Shown here: positions 46,015 to 55,852 of the stretch, in pieces
How the letters are laid out: each line of letters starts with the position of its first letter
Position numbering within the stretch: the stretch's first letter is position 1
Source: Paenibacillus xylanexedens
Lineage (GTDB): Bacteria > Bacillota > Bacilli > Paenibacillales > Paenibacillaceae
Direction of reading: 5' to 3'
Assembly (NCBI RefSeq): GCF_007680605.1
Contig: NZ_VEIO01000005.1
Location: 186,001-250,000, forward strand
Length of the DNA stretch: 64,000 nt
Program-made: the position numbers and the translations under genes
The notes under the pieces: generated by a model
Told to the model about the DNA's origin: nothing
The model's database searches: none
Seen by the model: only the letters and a program-made list of their open reading frames with translations

Positions 46015-47205
46015 ATGAGCATATGGCATATTTGTATGTTTGAACTCAGACGTATTCTGAAAATTCGTTCTGTGGTCATTAATTTGTTTATTCTGCCTTT
46101 ATTATTAATTTTCATCTTGGGAACGGCATTATCGAGCGCGATGGGAACAGGAAAAGATACGACGCCTGATACGTTGCGCGTGGGGATTGTGCAATCGAAC
46201 GAAGCGGCATCCTCTCCGGTAGGTGAAGCGCTGAAAGCCTTTGTATCTACACCTAAGGTGGCTCAAATGATAAAAGTGAAAAACATGTCTTCGCAGGACG
46301 AAACCGTGGATGCGTTAAAACAAGGAAATCTTGATTTTGCGGTGATCGTGACTTCGGATATGGTGCAGCAATGGATGGCAGGGAAAACCGTTAAGCTGCA
46401 ATGGATACTTGGAAAAGACAACACACTTAACGTAGTGGGGCAGACCGTATTCACTAGCTTTACGGATGAGTTGAATCGACAGGCTGCCATTGCAAAAGTC
46501 CTTGGGCCAGAAACGGTGATGGCGATGGCCGCGCAAGATGGCACAGGGTCAACCTCTGCACAGCCCAACATTAAGGTCGGCAGCCCGGGGCATTCCGGTC
46601 AATCCTACAGCGCTTCACAATATTACGCGGCAGCCATGCTGGCGATGTTTATGCTGTACTCGGGTATGACCACCGTCAATAGCCTGTTTACGGAGCGCGA
46701 CAAACAAACGCTGGCTCGTCTTCAGGCAACGCCAGTGGGTAATGGAGTGATCTTTGCTGGCAAAATTGCAGGTAACAGTCTGCTTGCCTTTTTACAGGCG
46801 ATCATTATTATCGTCATGACCAACCTGCTATTTGGCGTGAATTGGGGTGGTCATCCTTGGTTGATTGTACTGATCTGTGTACTCATTACGCTGGCATCCA
46901 TGACCCTGGGCATTATTGTGGCATTAGTAAGTAAAAACGCCGCCTCAGCTAATGCGTTAATGCAGGGTATCATCATCGTGATGACTTTTATTAGTGGAGG
47001 ATTTACTCCGATCGCCATCGATTTTGTACAGCGCATTAGCGAATTTACCGTAAATCATTGGGCGCTTCAAAGTTTTCTGAGTATGATGCTGGGTGCAACT
47101 TTGCAAGAGGTCATGCACAATATTTTCATGCTCGGGGCCGTGTGTGCAGTGCTCGCAGCTGCTGCCGCAGTGATATACAGAAAGGTTGGATATCGTTATG
47201 AATAG
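46015..47205 (+). CDS. ABC-2 permease (LnrM-like)
   Basis: 396 residues; starts eleven bases after the ATPase stop with AGGAGATGGC before the ATG. One N-terminal helix (about 20-42), an extracellular domain of about 160 residues, then five helices: the ABC-2 exporter layout. It probably forms a heterodimer with the next gene product and expels a lipophilic or antibiotic molecule. Confidence 0.88.
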   Translation: MSIWHICMFELRRILKIRSVVINLFILPLLLIFILGTALSSAMGTGKDTTPDTLRVGIVQSNEAASSPVGEALKAFVSTPKVAQMIKVKNMSSQDETVDALKQGNLDFAVIVTSDMVQQWMAGKTVKLQWILGKDNTLNVVGQTVFTSFTDELNRQAAIAKVLGPETVMAMAAQDGTGSTSAQPNIKVGSPGHSGQSYSASQYYAAAMLAMFMLYSGMTTVNSLFTERDKQTLARLQATPVGNGVIFAGKIAGNSLLAFLQAIIIIVMTNLLFGVNWGGHPWLIVLICVLITLASMTLGIIVALVSKNAASANALMQGIIIVMTFISGGFTPIAIDFVQRISEFTVNHWALQSFLSMMLGATLQEVMHNIFMLGAVCAVLAAAAAVIYRKVGYRYE

Positions 47206-48373
47206 TCTGCATATCGCTTGGCTAATGATCCGGAGAACACTGGGGCGTAAACGCGGGTTTGTTGCATTTTTACTGCTGCCATGCCTTGTTGTGACAGGTG
47301 CCGTTGCTCTTTTTGGAAGTGAGCAGGCCAGTCGTGCGGTTGTTTCTTATGTCAATATGGATGAGGGGATCGCGGGATCATGGATGATCAACGAGCTCGC
47401 TCGTACGAAGGACTACAGCTTCAAAGCTGTGAGTAACGAGGCAGAAGTGAAATCGGATATCGTTCGCCAAAAAGGAAGCATGGGAATTGTGATTCCCGCC
47501 AATTACACCCAATCATTGCTACAGGGGAAGCCCGCAGAGATCCATTGGATTGAAATGCGTGTCAGCGAAAGCTCATACATCCTTCGGGCGGCCGCCCAAG
47601 GGGTTGCGGATGGGTTGAAACAGTCCGCTGTTGCGGTACAAACATCCGCTGCCATATCGCCTGCTAACGCTAACGCTGAGAGTCAGGAGGATAAACTTGC
47701 ACAGCTCCTGCAAGAGATTGGGAGACATCATTTGTCAGGAGAAGCGCTAAGCTTGCAGTTATATCCGAAGCCAGGGTTAAACAACGTCACCGGATTTACG
47801 ATTATGTTCATGATGGGTCTGTTAACGAGTGCGGTGGCTGTTATTATGGACGACCGAAAGCAACGTACGATGGCTCGAATGTATACCGCTCCAGTCAGGT
47901 CATATGAGATCGCGCTAGGAAATTTTCTGGGTAGTCTTGCGATTGGAGTTATCCAGATTACGCTCGTGCTCGGCATAAGCCGTTGGGTTTTGCATTATGA
48001 TGCAGGGATTCCGTTTGGTATTCACTTTCTGATTCTTGGAGCGTTTATGCTGGTATCGATGGGATTAGCGAGTGCCGTGAGCGGCTTGATTCGTGAATCG
48101 AAAAATGCCAGTATGTTGAACTCTCTCATCATTGTACCCACTTGTATGATTGGGGGCTGCTTCTGGCCGTTATCCATCATGCCGGAGTATATGCAGAAGC
48201 TGGCGAACTTTGTGCCGCAAAAATGGACGATTCAGGCAGTCGAAACGATCTCTGCCGGAGGTAAGTTGGCCGACATTACCTTGCCATTACTAATCCTTTT
48301 CGCCATGGCTGTGATCTTGCTGGCTGTCGGTTCGGTGATTCTTCGTCCCAATCAACCGGGAATGGATGCGTAA
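47198..48373 (+). CDS. ABC-2 permease (LnrN-like)
   Basis: 391 residues from ATG 47198, which overlaps the previous gene by eight bases, so translation is coupled. Same layout as its neighbour: one helix, extracellular domain, five helices ending near residue 385. The pair looks like an old duplication. Last gene of the operon; a bidirectional terminator follows. Confidence 0.88.
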   Translation: MNSLHIAWLMIRRTLGRKRGFVAFLLLPCLVVTGAVALFGSEQASRAVVSYVNMDEGIAGSWMINELARTKDYSFKAVSNEAEVKSDIVRQKGSMGIVIPANYTQSLLQGKPAEIHWIEMRVSESSYILRAAAQGVADGLKQSAVAVQTSAAISPANANAESQEDKLAQLLQEIGRHHLSGEALSLQLYPKPGLNNVTGFTIMFMMGLLTSAVAVIMDDRKQRTMARMYTAPVRSYEIALGNFLGSLAIGVIQITLVLGISRWVLHYDAGIPFGIHFLILGAFMLVSMGLASAVSGLIRESKNASMLNSLIIVPTCMIGGCFWPLSIMPEYMQKLANFVPQKWTIQAVETISAGGKLADITLPLLILFAMAVILLAVGSVILRPNQPGMDA

Positions 48374-48492
48374 ATTGGTTGTGGCCTAAATAGAATGGTG
48401 AAGCAATACCCAATGAAAAAGGAAACGAGATAGAGGGAGTCGGTTAGGAGTCGAGAGTTGAAACAAGAGCAAGAGTAATTCAGAATGCATTT

Positions 48493-48538
48493 AAAAAAAG
48501 CACGTTTGACGGGATGAATAACGTCAACGTGCTTTTTA
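48493..48538. terminator. Bidirectional terminator between the ABC operon and motB
   Basis: AAAAAGCACGTTTGACG / CGTCAACGTGCTTTTT (one mismatch), A-run before and T-run after. Confidence 0.88.
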
Positions 48539-48622
48539 CTGCGTTGTTTTTTTGTAGCGTGAGTTCGTATAGCCGATTAATAGAGGCTGAGGTCTGGCGT
48601 GTATTTTTTGCGGGATAACTGA

Positions 48623-49450
48623 CTATGGCTGTAATTGGCGAAGTACCGTAATTTCAACCCGGCGGTTCTTCTGTCTTCCAGCTGCTGTTGTATTGTCTCC
48701 GGTGGGCCTGGTATCCGCATACCCTGCATATTGGAAGTGGTCGGGGTCGAGTTTCTCCTGATCGATGAAAAAGCGTAGTACTGATAACGCACGCTCACCG
48801 GACAACTCCCAGTTATCCTTGTACGCGGAATTGGCTCCGATCGGAACGTTATCCGTGTGTCCCTCAATACTGACCACCATTTGAAGATTACGAAACAAAC
48901 TGGCGAGTTTGCTAAGTGTAGGAGCGGCATCTTTTTTCAAGGCAGCTTGTCCCTGATCAAACAGAAAACGGTCACTGAGCGTAATGGAGATACCTTGCGG
49001 TTTGTCTGCCACGAAAATTTGATTATCCAGTTTATTATCTTCGATATATTGGGTAATCACATTAAACAGATTTTGTAATTCCTGCTCCTGCGTCCTGAAT
49101 TGCTCTTCCCGCTCCGTGAGCGGACGGTTGCTGTCATCCGGGGTATCTTTACCCGAATCTGATGACGATTCTTGATCCTCCTCTGAGCTTCCCTGGGGGG
49201 GCTTGGTGATAGTTTGACCTGGTGTCTCACCGAGTCCGTCCCCCAGTTCAAGTATGGAGTCGGATTTATTAAAAGTGCTTTGAAGGGATTGGGTCACGAC
49301 GTCGTATTTACCGGTATCCAGATTGCTCATGGCGTACATGATGACGAAAAAAATCAGTAGCAACGTAATGAGATCCGCATAGGTAATCATCCAGCGATCC
49401 CGATGGTCAGCAGCTTCGCGTTTGGCACGCCGTTTACTGCGACGACTCAT
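48623..49450 (-). CDS. motB: Flagellar stator protein MotB/MotS
   Basis: 275 residues, ATG after AAAGGAGGG. Basic N-terminus, one membrane helix with the ion-carrying Asp in WMITYADLITLLL, a plug and acidic Ser/Glu/Asp-rich linker (about 80-120), then an OmpA-like peptidoglycan-binding domain (EGHTDNVPIG, LSGERALSV). The helix WMITYADLITLLLIFF resembles the sodium-type MotS more than B. subtilis MotB, so the coupling ion is open. Start overlaps the motA end by 17 bases. Confidence 0.92.
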   Translation of the reverse strand: MSRRSKRRAKREAADHRDRWMITYADLITLLLIFFVIMYAMSNLDTGKYDVVTQSLQSTFNKSDSILELGDGLGETPGQTITKPPQGSSEEDQESSSDSGKDTPDDSNRPLTEREEQFRTQEQELQNLFNVITQYIEDNKLDNQIFVADKPQGISITLSDRFLFDQGQAALKKDAAPTLSKLASLFRNLQMVVSIEGHTDNVPIGANSAYKDNWELSGERALSVLRFFIDQEKLDPDHFQYAGYADTRPTGDNTTAAGRQKNRRVEITVLRQLQP

Positions 49451-50234
49451 CTAATCCCTCCTTTGCGAGCGGAGATTGCAAGACCTGACGGTGCGAAAGT
49501 GTAAAAGACTCTAGCCGTTTACGAACGAGCTGTGGATTTTCGCCATTTTGAATGGCAAGCACTCCTTCAAGCATCATCTCCATTTCTTGCACCTCGTCAG
49601 CACCTCTGGATTTGATTTTGGAAGCGATAGGTAAAAAGATCAGGTTAGCACTGGCAACCCCATAGAGAGTGGCTGTAAAGGCAACGGCAATGGCTGGTCC
49701 GAGTCCGGTTGGATCGGTTAGGCTTCCGAGTACCTGAATAAGACCCATTACGGTTCCGATGATTCCCATCGTTGGGGCATAACCGCCGGCAGCTTCGAAT
49801 ATTTTGGCATAACCCTCATGTTTCTGCTCTACAGAATCGATTTCCATCTCCAGAATCTGCCGAACAACATCCGGGTCTGTACCGTCGACAACCATCTGGA
49901 TGCCATCTTGCAAAAAGGGATGGGGATGATCCACAACTCTGCGTTCCAGAGCAAGCACACCGGATCTGCGGGCAATGGATGACATCTCGATCAGTTCTTC
50001 AACCCATTGTTTGGAATCCTGGGCACGACGTCCAAACGCCATGCGTAAAGCGGCAGGGATCGTTCGCAGACGATGTGCTGGGAAGCTGGCTACAACGGCA
50101 GCGATGGTGCCGCCGAACACGATTAGAGCAGCGGTTTTTTGCAACAGGCCGGACATATGGCCGCCTTCCCACAAAAAACCGCTGATAACTGCGGCAATTC
50201 CGGCAATTATACCGATAAGTGTCGCAATATCCAT
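49434..50234 (-). CDS. motA: Flagellar stator protein MotA/MotP
   Basis: 266 residues, ATG after AGGAGTGGG. Four membrane helices (two near residues 4-50, two near 150-205) with a cytosolic loop between carrying charged residues that contact FliG. The GGYAPTMGIIGTVMGLI helix 3 and TATLYGV helix 4 are typical. Forms the A5B2 stator with the next gene product. Separate from the main flagellar operon, as is common for stators. Confidence 0.92.
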   Translation of the reverse strand: MDIATLIGIIAGIAAVISGFLWEGGHMSGLLQKTAALIVFGGTIAAVVASFPAHRLRTIPAALRMAFGRRAQDSKQWVEELIEMSSIARRSGVLALERRVVDHPHPFLQDGIQMVVDGTDPDVVRQILEMEIDSVEQKHEGYAKIFEAAGGYAPTMGIIGTVMGLIQVLGSLTDPTGLGPAIAVAFTATLYGVASANLIFLPIASKIKSRGADEVQEMEMMLEGVLAIQNGENPQLVRKRLESFTLSHRQVLQSPLAKEGLDESSQ

Positions 50235-50265
50235 AAATTAACCCACTCCTATCTTCATTTCACGT

Positions 50266-50294
50266 TTGCATCACTAAAACGAACAAGGTATAAT
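50266..50294 (+). promoter_or_regulatory. Promoter of uvrB
   Basis: TTGCAT (50266-50271), 17-nt spacer, TATAAT (50289-50294). Transcription would start near 50301, inside the LexA-type site. Confidence 0.7.
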
Positions 50295-50301
50295 TGAACG
50301 G

Positions 50302-50313
50302 GAACAAATATTC
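50302..50313. promoter_or_regulatory. LexA (DinR)-type SOS operator of uvrB
   Basis: GAACAAATATTC fits the Bacillus consensus GAAC-N4-GTTC with one mismatch (A for G). It overlaps the expected start of transcription, where LexA would block the polymerase; uvrBA is in the SOS regulon of B. subtilis. Confidence 0.65.
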
Positions 50314-50403
50314 CTATTACTATAAGTTTTCCCAACTGGAAATTCGGGGAACTTCGACAATATATAGTGACTATTATTTTAGACGATAGGGTGAGATACG
50401 GCA

Positions 50404-52395
50404 ATGAGCGATATTATTATGAGCGACAAAACGTTCGAAATCGAGTCAGAGTTTTCTCCCCAAGGTGATCAGCCAGCAGCCATTCTGGAATTGGTGAAGG
50501 GTGTTCAGGAAGGGAAGAGATACCAGACTCTTTTGGGTGCAACGGGTACGGGGAAGACGTTTACCATTGCACAGACTATTGCCAAGCTACAGCGACCCAC
50601 GTTGATTATTGCGCACAATAAGACACTGGCAGCACAGCTGGCGAGTGAGTTCAAAGAATTTTTTCCGAATAACATGGTTGAGTATTTTGTCAGTTATTAC
50701 GACTACTACCAGCCGGAAGCCTATATTCCTTCCTCAGATACGTATATCGAGAAGGATTCGAGTATTAATGAAGAGATTGATAAGCTACGACATGCCGCGA
50801 CCAGTTCCTTGTTTGAACGCCGTGATGTCATTATCGTAGCGAGTGTATCCTGTATATATGGTTTGGGGTCACCTCATGACTACTCCAGTATGTTGTTGTC
50901 TCTGCGGGTTGGAATGGAGAAGCCGCGCAATCAGATCTTGTCCCGTCTTGTAGAGATACAGTATCAGCGGAATGATATTAACTTTGTCCGTGGCACGTTC
51001 CGTGTCCGTGGCGATGTTATCGAGATTTTCCCGGCTTCCAAGGGGGAACATGCCATTCGGGTGGAGTTGTTCGGGGACGAGATCGAGAAAATTACCGAGA
51101 TTGACGTCTTGACCGGAGAACTGATCGGTGAACGGGAGCATATTGCTATTTTCCCGGCATCCCACTTCGTAACCCAAGAAGAAACGATGCGTGTGGCACT
51201 GGTGAGTATCGAACGTGAATTGGAAGAACGGCTTGAAGTATTGCGTGAGCAAGGCAAGTTGCTGGAAGCACAGCGACTGGAGCAACGTACACGTTACGAT
51301 ATCGAGATGATGAAGGAAGTCGGGTTCTGCTCAGGGATCGAGAACTATTCCGGACCGCTGACCTTCCGTGAACGCGGGGATACACCATATACCCTGATGG
51401 ATTACTTCCCGGATGATATGTTGATCGTCGTGGATGAGTCTCACGTCACATTGCCGCAAATCCGCGCGATGTACAATGGTGACCAAGCGAGGAAGACTGT
51501 GTTGGTGGATCACGGTTTCCGTTTGCCTTCTGCACTGGATAACCGACCGCTGAAGTTTGAAGAGTTTGAAGAAAAGATGAACCAGATCATCTATGTATCG
51601 GCGACACCAGGGCCTTACGAGATTGAGCATACCGATACGATGGTTCAGCAGATTATTCGTCCTACTGGCCTGCTTGATCCTGTTATTGAGCTGCGTCCGA
51701 CGAAAGGACAGATCGATGATCTGATAGCAGAGATTAACGACCGGATTGCCAAAGACGAGCGTGTGCTGATTACTACGTTGACCAAGAAGATGTCGGAAGA
51801 CCTGACGGATTACCTTAAGGAAGTCGGCATTAAGGTTAGATATCTGCACTCGGAGATCAAAACACTGGAACGGATGTCGATTCTGCGTGATCTGAGGCTG
51901 GGTACCTTCCATGTATTGATTGGAATTAACTTGCTCCGGGAAGGTCTGGATTTGCCGGAGGTTTCATTGGTAGCTATTCTGGATGCGGATAAGGAAGGTT
52001 TCCTGCGTTCAGAGCGTTCCCTGATTCAGACGATTGGGCGTGCCGCGAGGAACAGCGATGGTAAAGTTATTTTGTATGGCGACAAAGTGACCGATTCCAT
52101 GGATAAAGCGATAAAAGAGACGGAGAGACGCCGTACCATTCAGATGGAATACAATGAGAAACACGGCATCACACCGCAGACGATTCGCAAAAAAGTGCGT
52201 GATGTCATTGAGGCAACGAAGGTTGCCGAATCCAAAAACGAGTATCTGACTGGCGCCGCCGAGAAGATGTCGAAGAAGGAGCGCCAATCGCTTATTCAGC
52301 GTCTGGAAGCGGAGATGAAAGATGCAGCCAAGAACTTGCAGTTTGAGCGTGCCGCCGAGCTTCGTGATGCATTGCTGGAATTGCGAGCAGAATAG
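50404..52395 (+). CDS. uvrB: Excinuclease ABC subunit B
   Basis: 663 residues. Walker A GATGTGKT, beta-hairpin region YYDYYQPEAY, helicase motifs including VDESHVTLPQ and the C-terminal UVR domain (about 625-660) that binds UvrC. The start chosen gives MSDIIMSDKT; a second ATG six codons in is possible. UvrB verifies damage and holds the pre-incision complex in nucleotide excision repair. Confidence 0.98.
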   Translation: MSDIIMSDKTFEIESEFSPQGDQPAAILELVKGVQEGKRYQTLLGATGTGKTFTIAQTIAKLQRPTLIIAHNKTLAAQLASEFKEFFPNNMVEYFVSYYDYYQPEAYIPSSDTYIEKDSSINEEIDKLRHAATSSLFERRDVIIVASVSCIYGLGSPHDYSSMLLSLRVGMEKPRNQILSRLVEIQYQRNDINFVRGTFRVRGDVIEIFPASKGEHAIRVELFGDEIEKITEIDVLTGELIGEREHIAIFPASHFVTQEETMRVALVSIERELEERLEVLREQGKLLEAQRLEQRTRYDIEMMKEVGFCSGIENYSGPLTFRERGDTPYTLMDYFPDDMLIVVDESHVTLPQIRAMYNGDQARKTVLVDHGFRLPSALDNRPLKFEEFEEKMNQIIYVSATPGPYEIEHTDTMVQQIIRPTGLLDPVIELRPTKGQIDDLIAEINDRIAKDERVLITTLTKKMSEDLTDYLKEVGIKVRYLHSEIKTLERMSILRDLRLGTFHVLIGINLLREGLDLPEVSLVAILDADKEGFLRSERSLIQTIGRAARNSDGKVILYGDKVTDSMDKAIKETERRRTIQMEYNEKHGITPQTIRKKVRDVIEATKVAESKNEYLTGAAEKMSKKERQSLIQRLEAEMKDAAKNLQFERAAELRDALLELRAE

Positions 52396-52437
52396 ATATA
52401 AATCGATAGAGAAAGCTTCGTTGATTGAACATGGATG

Positions 52438-52470
52438 ATAAGAGAACGGCCAGTCTGGCCGTTCTCTTAT
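52438..52470 (+). terminator. Hairpin between uvrB and uvrA
   Basis: ATAAGAGAACGGCCA / TGGCCGTTCTCTTAT, a perfect 15-bp stem with a three-base loop. Only TTAT..TGAG follows, so termination may be partial, leaving some read-through into uvrA. Confidence 0.65.
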
Positions 52471-52608
52471 TGAGTAAATTGAAGTAAATAATCTCGTCCA
52501 TTGACCCGATAATAAGACATGTTGAAATTGCAAAATCAGGTCTATACTGATAAAAATGATGAATTTGGTTAAGAGGTTTATAGAAAAGCAATGAGAGGAT
52601 GAATACCA

Positions 52609-55467
52609 TTGGCGAGCGAGAACATTGTCATCAAAGGCGCACGAGCGCATAACTTGAAAAACATCGATATTACCATTCCGCGTGACCGCTTTGTCGTATT
52701 AACCGGTTTGAGCGGATCAGGCAAGTCCTCGCTGGCTTTTGATACGATATATGCCGAAGGACAACGGCGTTATGTAGAATCATTGTCTGCCTATGCACGT
52801 CAGTTTTTAGGTCAGATGGAGAAACCGGATGTCGATTCGATTGAGGGATTGTCGCCTGCGATCTCAATAGATCAGAAAACAACAAGCCGTAATCCGCGTT
52901 CTACCGTAGGAACCGTTACTGAAATTTATGATTATCTGCGTCTCCTGTTTGCTCGTGTCGGTCATCCGCATTGTCCGGATCACGGGATTGAGATAACATC
53001 CCAAACCGTAGAACAGATGGTGGATCGTATCATGCAATACCCTGAACGTACCCGGTTGCAGATTCTGGCTCCAATTGTTGCGGGACGTAAAGGGGAGCAC
53101 AAAAGCGTTTTTGCCGATGTATCTAAACAGGGGTTTGTCCGTGTTCGGGTTAATGGGGAATTGCGAGACCTGTCAGAGGACATCCAACTGGAGAAAAATA
53201 AAAAACATACCATCGATGTTGTCGTTGACCGGATCGTTGTGAAGGAGGATGTTCAAGCTCGATTGGCGGATTCCATTGAAACGGCACTTAATCTGTCCGG
53301 CGGACAGTTGCTCGTAGATATTATCGGTGAAGAAGAACTGCGCTTCAGTTCCAACTTTGCTTGTCCGGTGTGTGGATTCAGTATTGATGAGCTTGCGCCG
53401 CGGATGTTCTCATTTAATAGCCCGTTTGGTGCGTGTCCGGATTGTGATGGTTTGGGTGTCAAAATGATTGTTGACCCGGACCTTCTTGTGCCGGATCGCA
53501 GTAAATCGATTGAAGAAGGAGCGTTTGATGCCTGGACAGGAGGAACGTCCACGTATTATCCGCAGTTTCTCAAATCCGTATGCGAACATTTCAACATTCC
53601 GCAAGATGTTCCTGTAGAGGATCTACCTGCTGATCAGATGAACAAGCTGTTGCAAGGAACAGGGTCTGAGAAAATTCGTTTCCGTTATGAAAATGACTTC
53701 GGACAGCGTAAAGAAGCATTAGTTACATTCGAAGGGATCGTTAATAATCTGGAGCGTCGTTATCGTGAAACGGCCTCGGAAGGTATACGTGAGTTTATTG
53801 AAGGATATATGAGTGCCAAACCTTGTGGTACGTGTAAAGGGCAACGTCTGAAACGAGAGAGTCTTGCTGTAACCATTAATGACCACAACATGGCTTATGT
53901 GACTAGCTTGTCCATCGGTGAAGCGGGACGTTTCTTTGAGTCGCTTCAACTGACCGAAAAAGAACAGACCATTGCCAAACTGATTTTAAAAGAAATTAAC
54001 AGCCGTTTGGGTTTTCTCGTTAACGTAGGTCTGGATTACCTGACCCTAAGCCGCGCTGCCGGAACGTTGTCCGGTGGTGAAGCGCAACGGATCAGACTAG
54101 CGACTCAAATCGGTTCCAGCCTGATGGGCGTACTCTATATTCTGGACGAGCCAAGCATCGGTTTGCATCAACGGGATAATGATCGTTTGATCTCCACGCT
54201 CGCACATATGCGGGATATCGGGAACACGTTGATCGTTGTTGAACACGATGAAGATACGATGATGGCGGCGGACTATATTATCGACATTGGTCCAGGTGCA
54301 GGTATTCACGGCGGAACAGTGATGTCACAAGGTACACCTGAGGAGATTATGAATGACGAGAATTCGTTGACAGGTCAGTACCTCAGTGGTAAGAAGTTTA
54401 TTCCGATTCGTACGGAACGCCGAAGTGTCGGCGATCGATGGTTGGAAGTGCGCGGAGCCAAAGAGAACAATCTGAAGAATCTGAATGTAAAGATTCCGGT
54501 GGGTGTGTTTACCGCTGTAACGGGAGTATCCGGTTCAGGTAAATCTACACTGATCAACGAAATTTTGTACAAAACGCTGGCACGTGATCTGAACCGTGCA
54601 CGCGTACGTCCAGGGCAACATAAAGAGATTCGTGGTCTGGAGCATATCGATAAAGTGATTGATATCGACCAGTCCCCGATCGGACGAACTCCACGTTCTA
54701 ATCCGGCGACTTATACCGGTGTATTTGATGATATTCGAGACTTGTTTGCACAGACCAACGAAGCTAAGGTACGCGGATATAAAAAAGGCCGGTTTAGCTT
54801 CAATATCAAAGGCGGACGCTGTGAAGCCTGCCGTGGAGACGGGATTATTAAAATTGAGATGCACTTCTTGCCGGATGTCTATGTGCCGTGTGAGGTTTGC
54901 AAAGGCAAACGTTACAACCGCGAAACACTTGAAGTAAAGTACAAAAACAAAAATATCGCCGATGTGCTTGAAATGACAGTGGAGGATGCAACTCAGTTTT
55001 TCGAGAACATTCCGAAGATTCATCGCAAAATGCAAACGTTGCTGGATGTAGGCCTTGGTTACATTAATCTGGGTCAACCTGCAACGACACTGTCCGGTGG
55101 TGAAGCACAGCGTGTGAAGCTTGCATCCGAGCTGTATCGCCGGAGTACTGGCAAAACGATCTACATTCTGGATGAGCCTACGACAGGTCTGCACGTTGAT
55201 GATATCGACCGACTGCTTAACGTGTTGCATCGCCTCGTCGATTCGGGAGAATCGGTGCTTGTTATTGAGCATAATCTGGATGTCATCAAAACAGCCGATT
55301 ATATCGTTGACCTGGGTCCAGAAGGCGGAACCGGCGGCGGTACAATTGTAGCGACAGGAACACCAGAGGATATTATTAAAGTGCAGGAATCCTATACGGG
55401 TAAGTATCTGAAACCTGTACTGGAGCGCGATACGGAGCGAAGCAGAGCTCTGCAACTGGCGGAGTAG
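52609..55467 (+). CDS. uvrA: Excinuclease ABC subunit A
   Basis: 952 residues from TTG 52609 after GAGAGGATG. Two ABC ATPase halves: Walker A GLSGSGKSS and GVSGSGKST, signatures LSGGEAQRIRLA and LSGGEAQRVKLA, Walker B YILDEPSIGLH and YILDEPTTGLH. Zinc-binding cysteine pairs CPVCG..CPDCDG, CGTCKG and CEACRG..CEVCKG are intact. UvrA2 recognises helix distortion and loads UvrB. 213 bp after uvrB, same strand. Confidence 0.98.
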   Translation: MASENIVIKGARAHNLKNIDITIPRDRFVVLTGLSGSGKSSLAFDTIYAEGQRRYVESLSAYARQFLGQMEKPDVDSIEGLSPAISIDQKTTSRNPRSTVGTVTEIYDYLRLLFARVGHPHCPDHGIEITSQTVEQMVDRIMQYPERTRLQILAPIVAGRKGEHKSVFADVSKQGFVRVRVNGELRDLSEDIQLEKNKKHTIDVVVDRIVVKEDVQARLADSIETALNLSGGQLLVDIIGEEELRFSSNFACPVCGFSIDELAPRMFSFNSPFGACPDCDGLGVKMIVDPDLLVPDRSKSIEEGAFDAWTGGTSTYYPQFLKSVCEHFNIPQDVPVEDLPADQMNKLLQGTGSEKIRFRYENDFGQRKEALVTFEGIVNNLERRYRETASEGIREFIEGYMSAKPCGTCKGQRLKRESLAVTINDHNMAYVTSLSIGEAGRFFESLQLTEKEQTIAKLILKEINSRLGFLVNVGLDYLTLSRAAGTLSGGEAQRIRLATQIGSSLMGVLYILDEPSIGLHQRDNDRLISTLAHMRDIGNTLIVVEHDEDTMMAADYIIDIGPGAGIHGGTVMSQGTPEEIMNDENSLTGQYLSGKKFIPIRTERRSVGDRWLEVRGAKENNLKNLNVKIPVGVFTAVTGVSGSGKSTLINEILYKTLARDLNRARVRPGQHKEIRGLEHIDKVIDIDQSPIGRTPRSNPATYTGVFDDIRDLFAQTNEAKVRGYKKGRFSFNIKGGRCEACRGDGIIKIEMHFLPDVYVPCEVCKGKRYNRETLEVKYKNKNIADVLEMTVEDATQFFENIPKIHRKMQTLLDVGLGYINLGQPATTLSGGEAQRVKLASELYRRSTGKTIYILDEPTTGLHVDDIDRLLNVLHRLVDSGESVLVIEHNLDVIKTADYIVDLGPEGGTGGGTIVATGTPEDIIKVQESYTGKYLKPVLERDTERSRALQLAE

Positions 55468-55547
55468 TTAGAGCACAGCGAATCTTTAAACTGTAAAATT
55501 AGATGAGAGCCTTCTTTGCCTTGGAAATAGGTTTTGGATGATAGTCC

Positions 55548-55578
55548 ACCACCTTTTCTGCGGTGAGGAAGGTTTTTT
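55548..55578 (+). terminator. Possible terminator of uvrA
   Basis: ACCTT..C / G..AAGGT around TGCGGT, followed by six T. The stem is short and interrupted. Confidence 0.5.
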
Positions 55579-55620
55579 GTGATAACTGCTCCGTGATCTG
55601 AAGATTCAACCCGTAAGTAG

Positions 55621-55817
55621 TCTAACGATCACAGGAGAGCTTATTTGAGCAAAATCAGGCAAATCAGAATTCTAACGATCACCAGCGACGTTATTTCATC
55701 GAGAAAGCGAGAGATAGACTGTTTTTTGACGATTTCGAGTGAAATAGCGCTTCTCATGATCGTTAGATTTTGAAACAAGTTATATTCGGCCAAATAAGCT
55801 CCGTGGTGATCGTTAGA
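55621..55817. repeat. Nested inverted-repeat element with four TCTAACGATCA boxes
   Basis: TCTAACGATCAC occurs at 55621 and 55671 in forward orientation; TGATCGTTAGA at 55757 and GTGATCGTTAGA at 55806 are its reverse complements. The outer pair extends through AGCTTATTTG / CAAATAAGCT and the inner pair through TATTTC / GAAATA. The whole 197 nt can fold as two nested stems. No open frame in it; it differs from the 7581 family. Confidence 0.85.
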
Positions 55818-55852
55818 GCTGGGCGGCTACGATGCAGCCTGGAATTCCTTGA

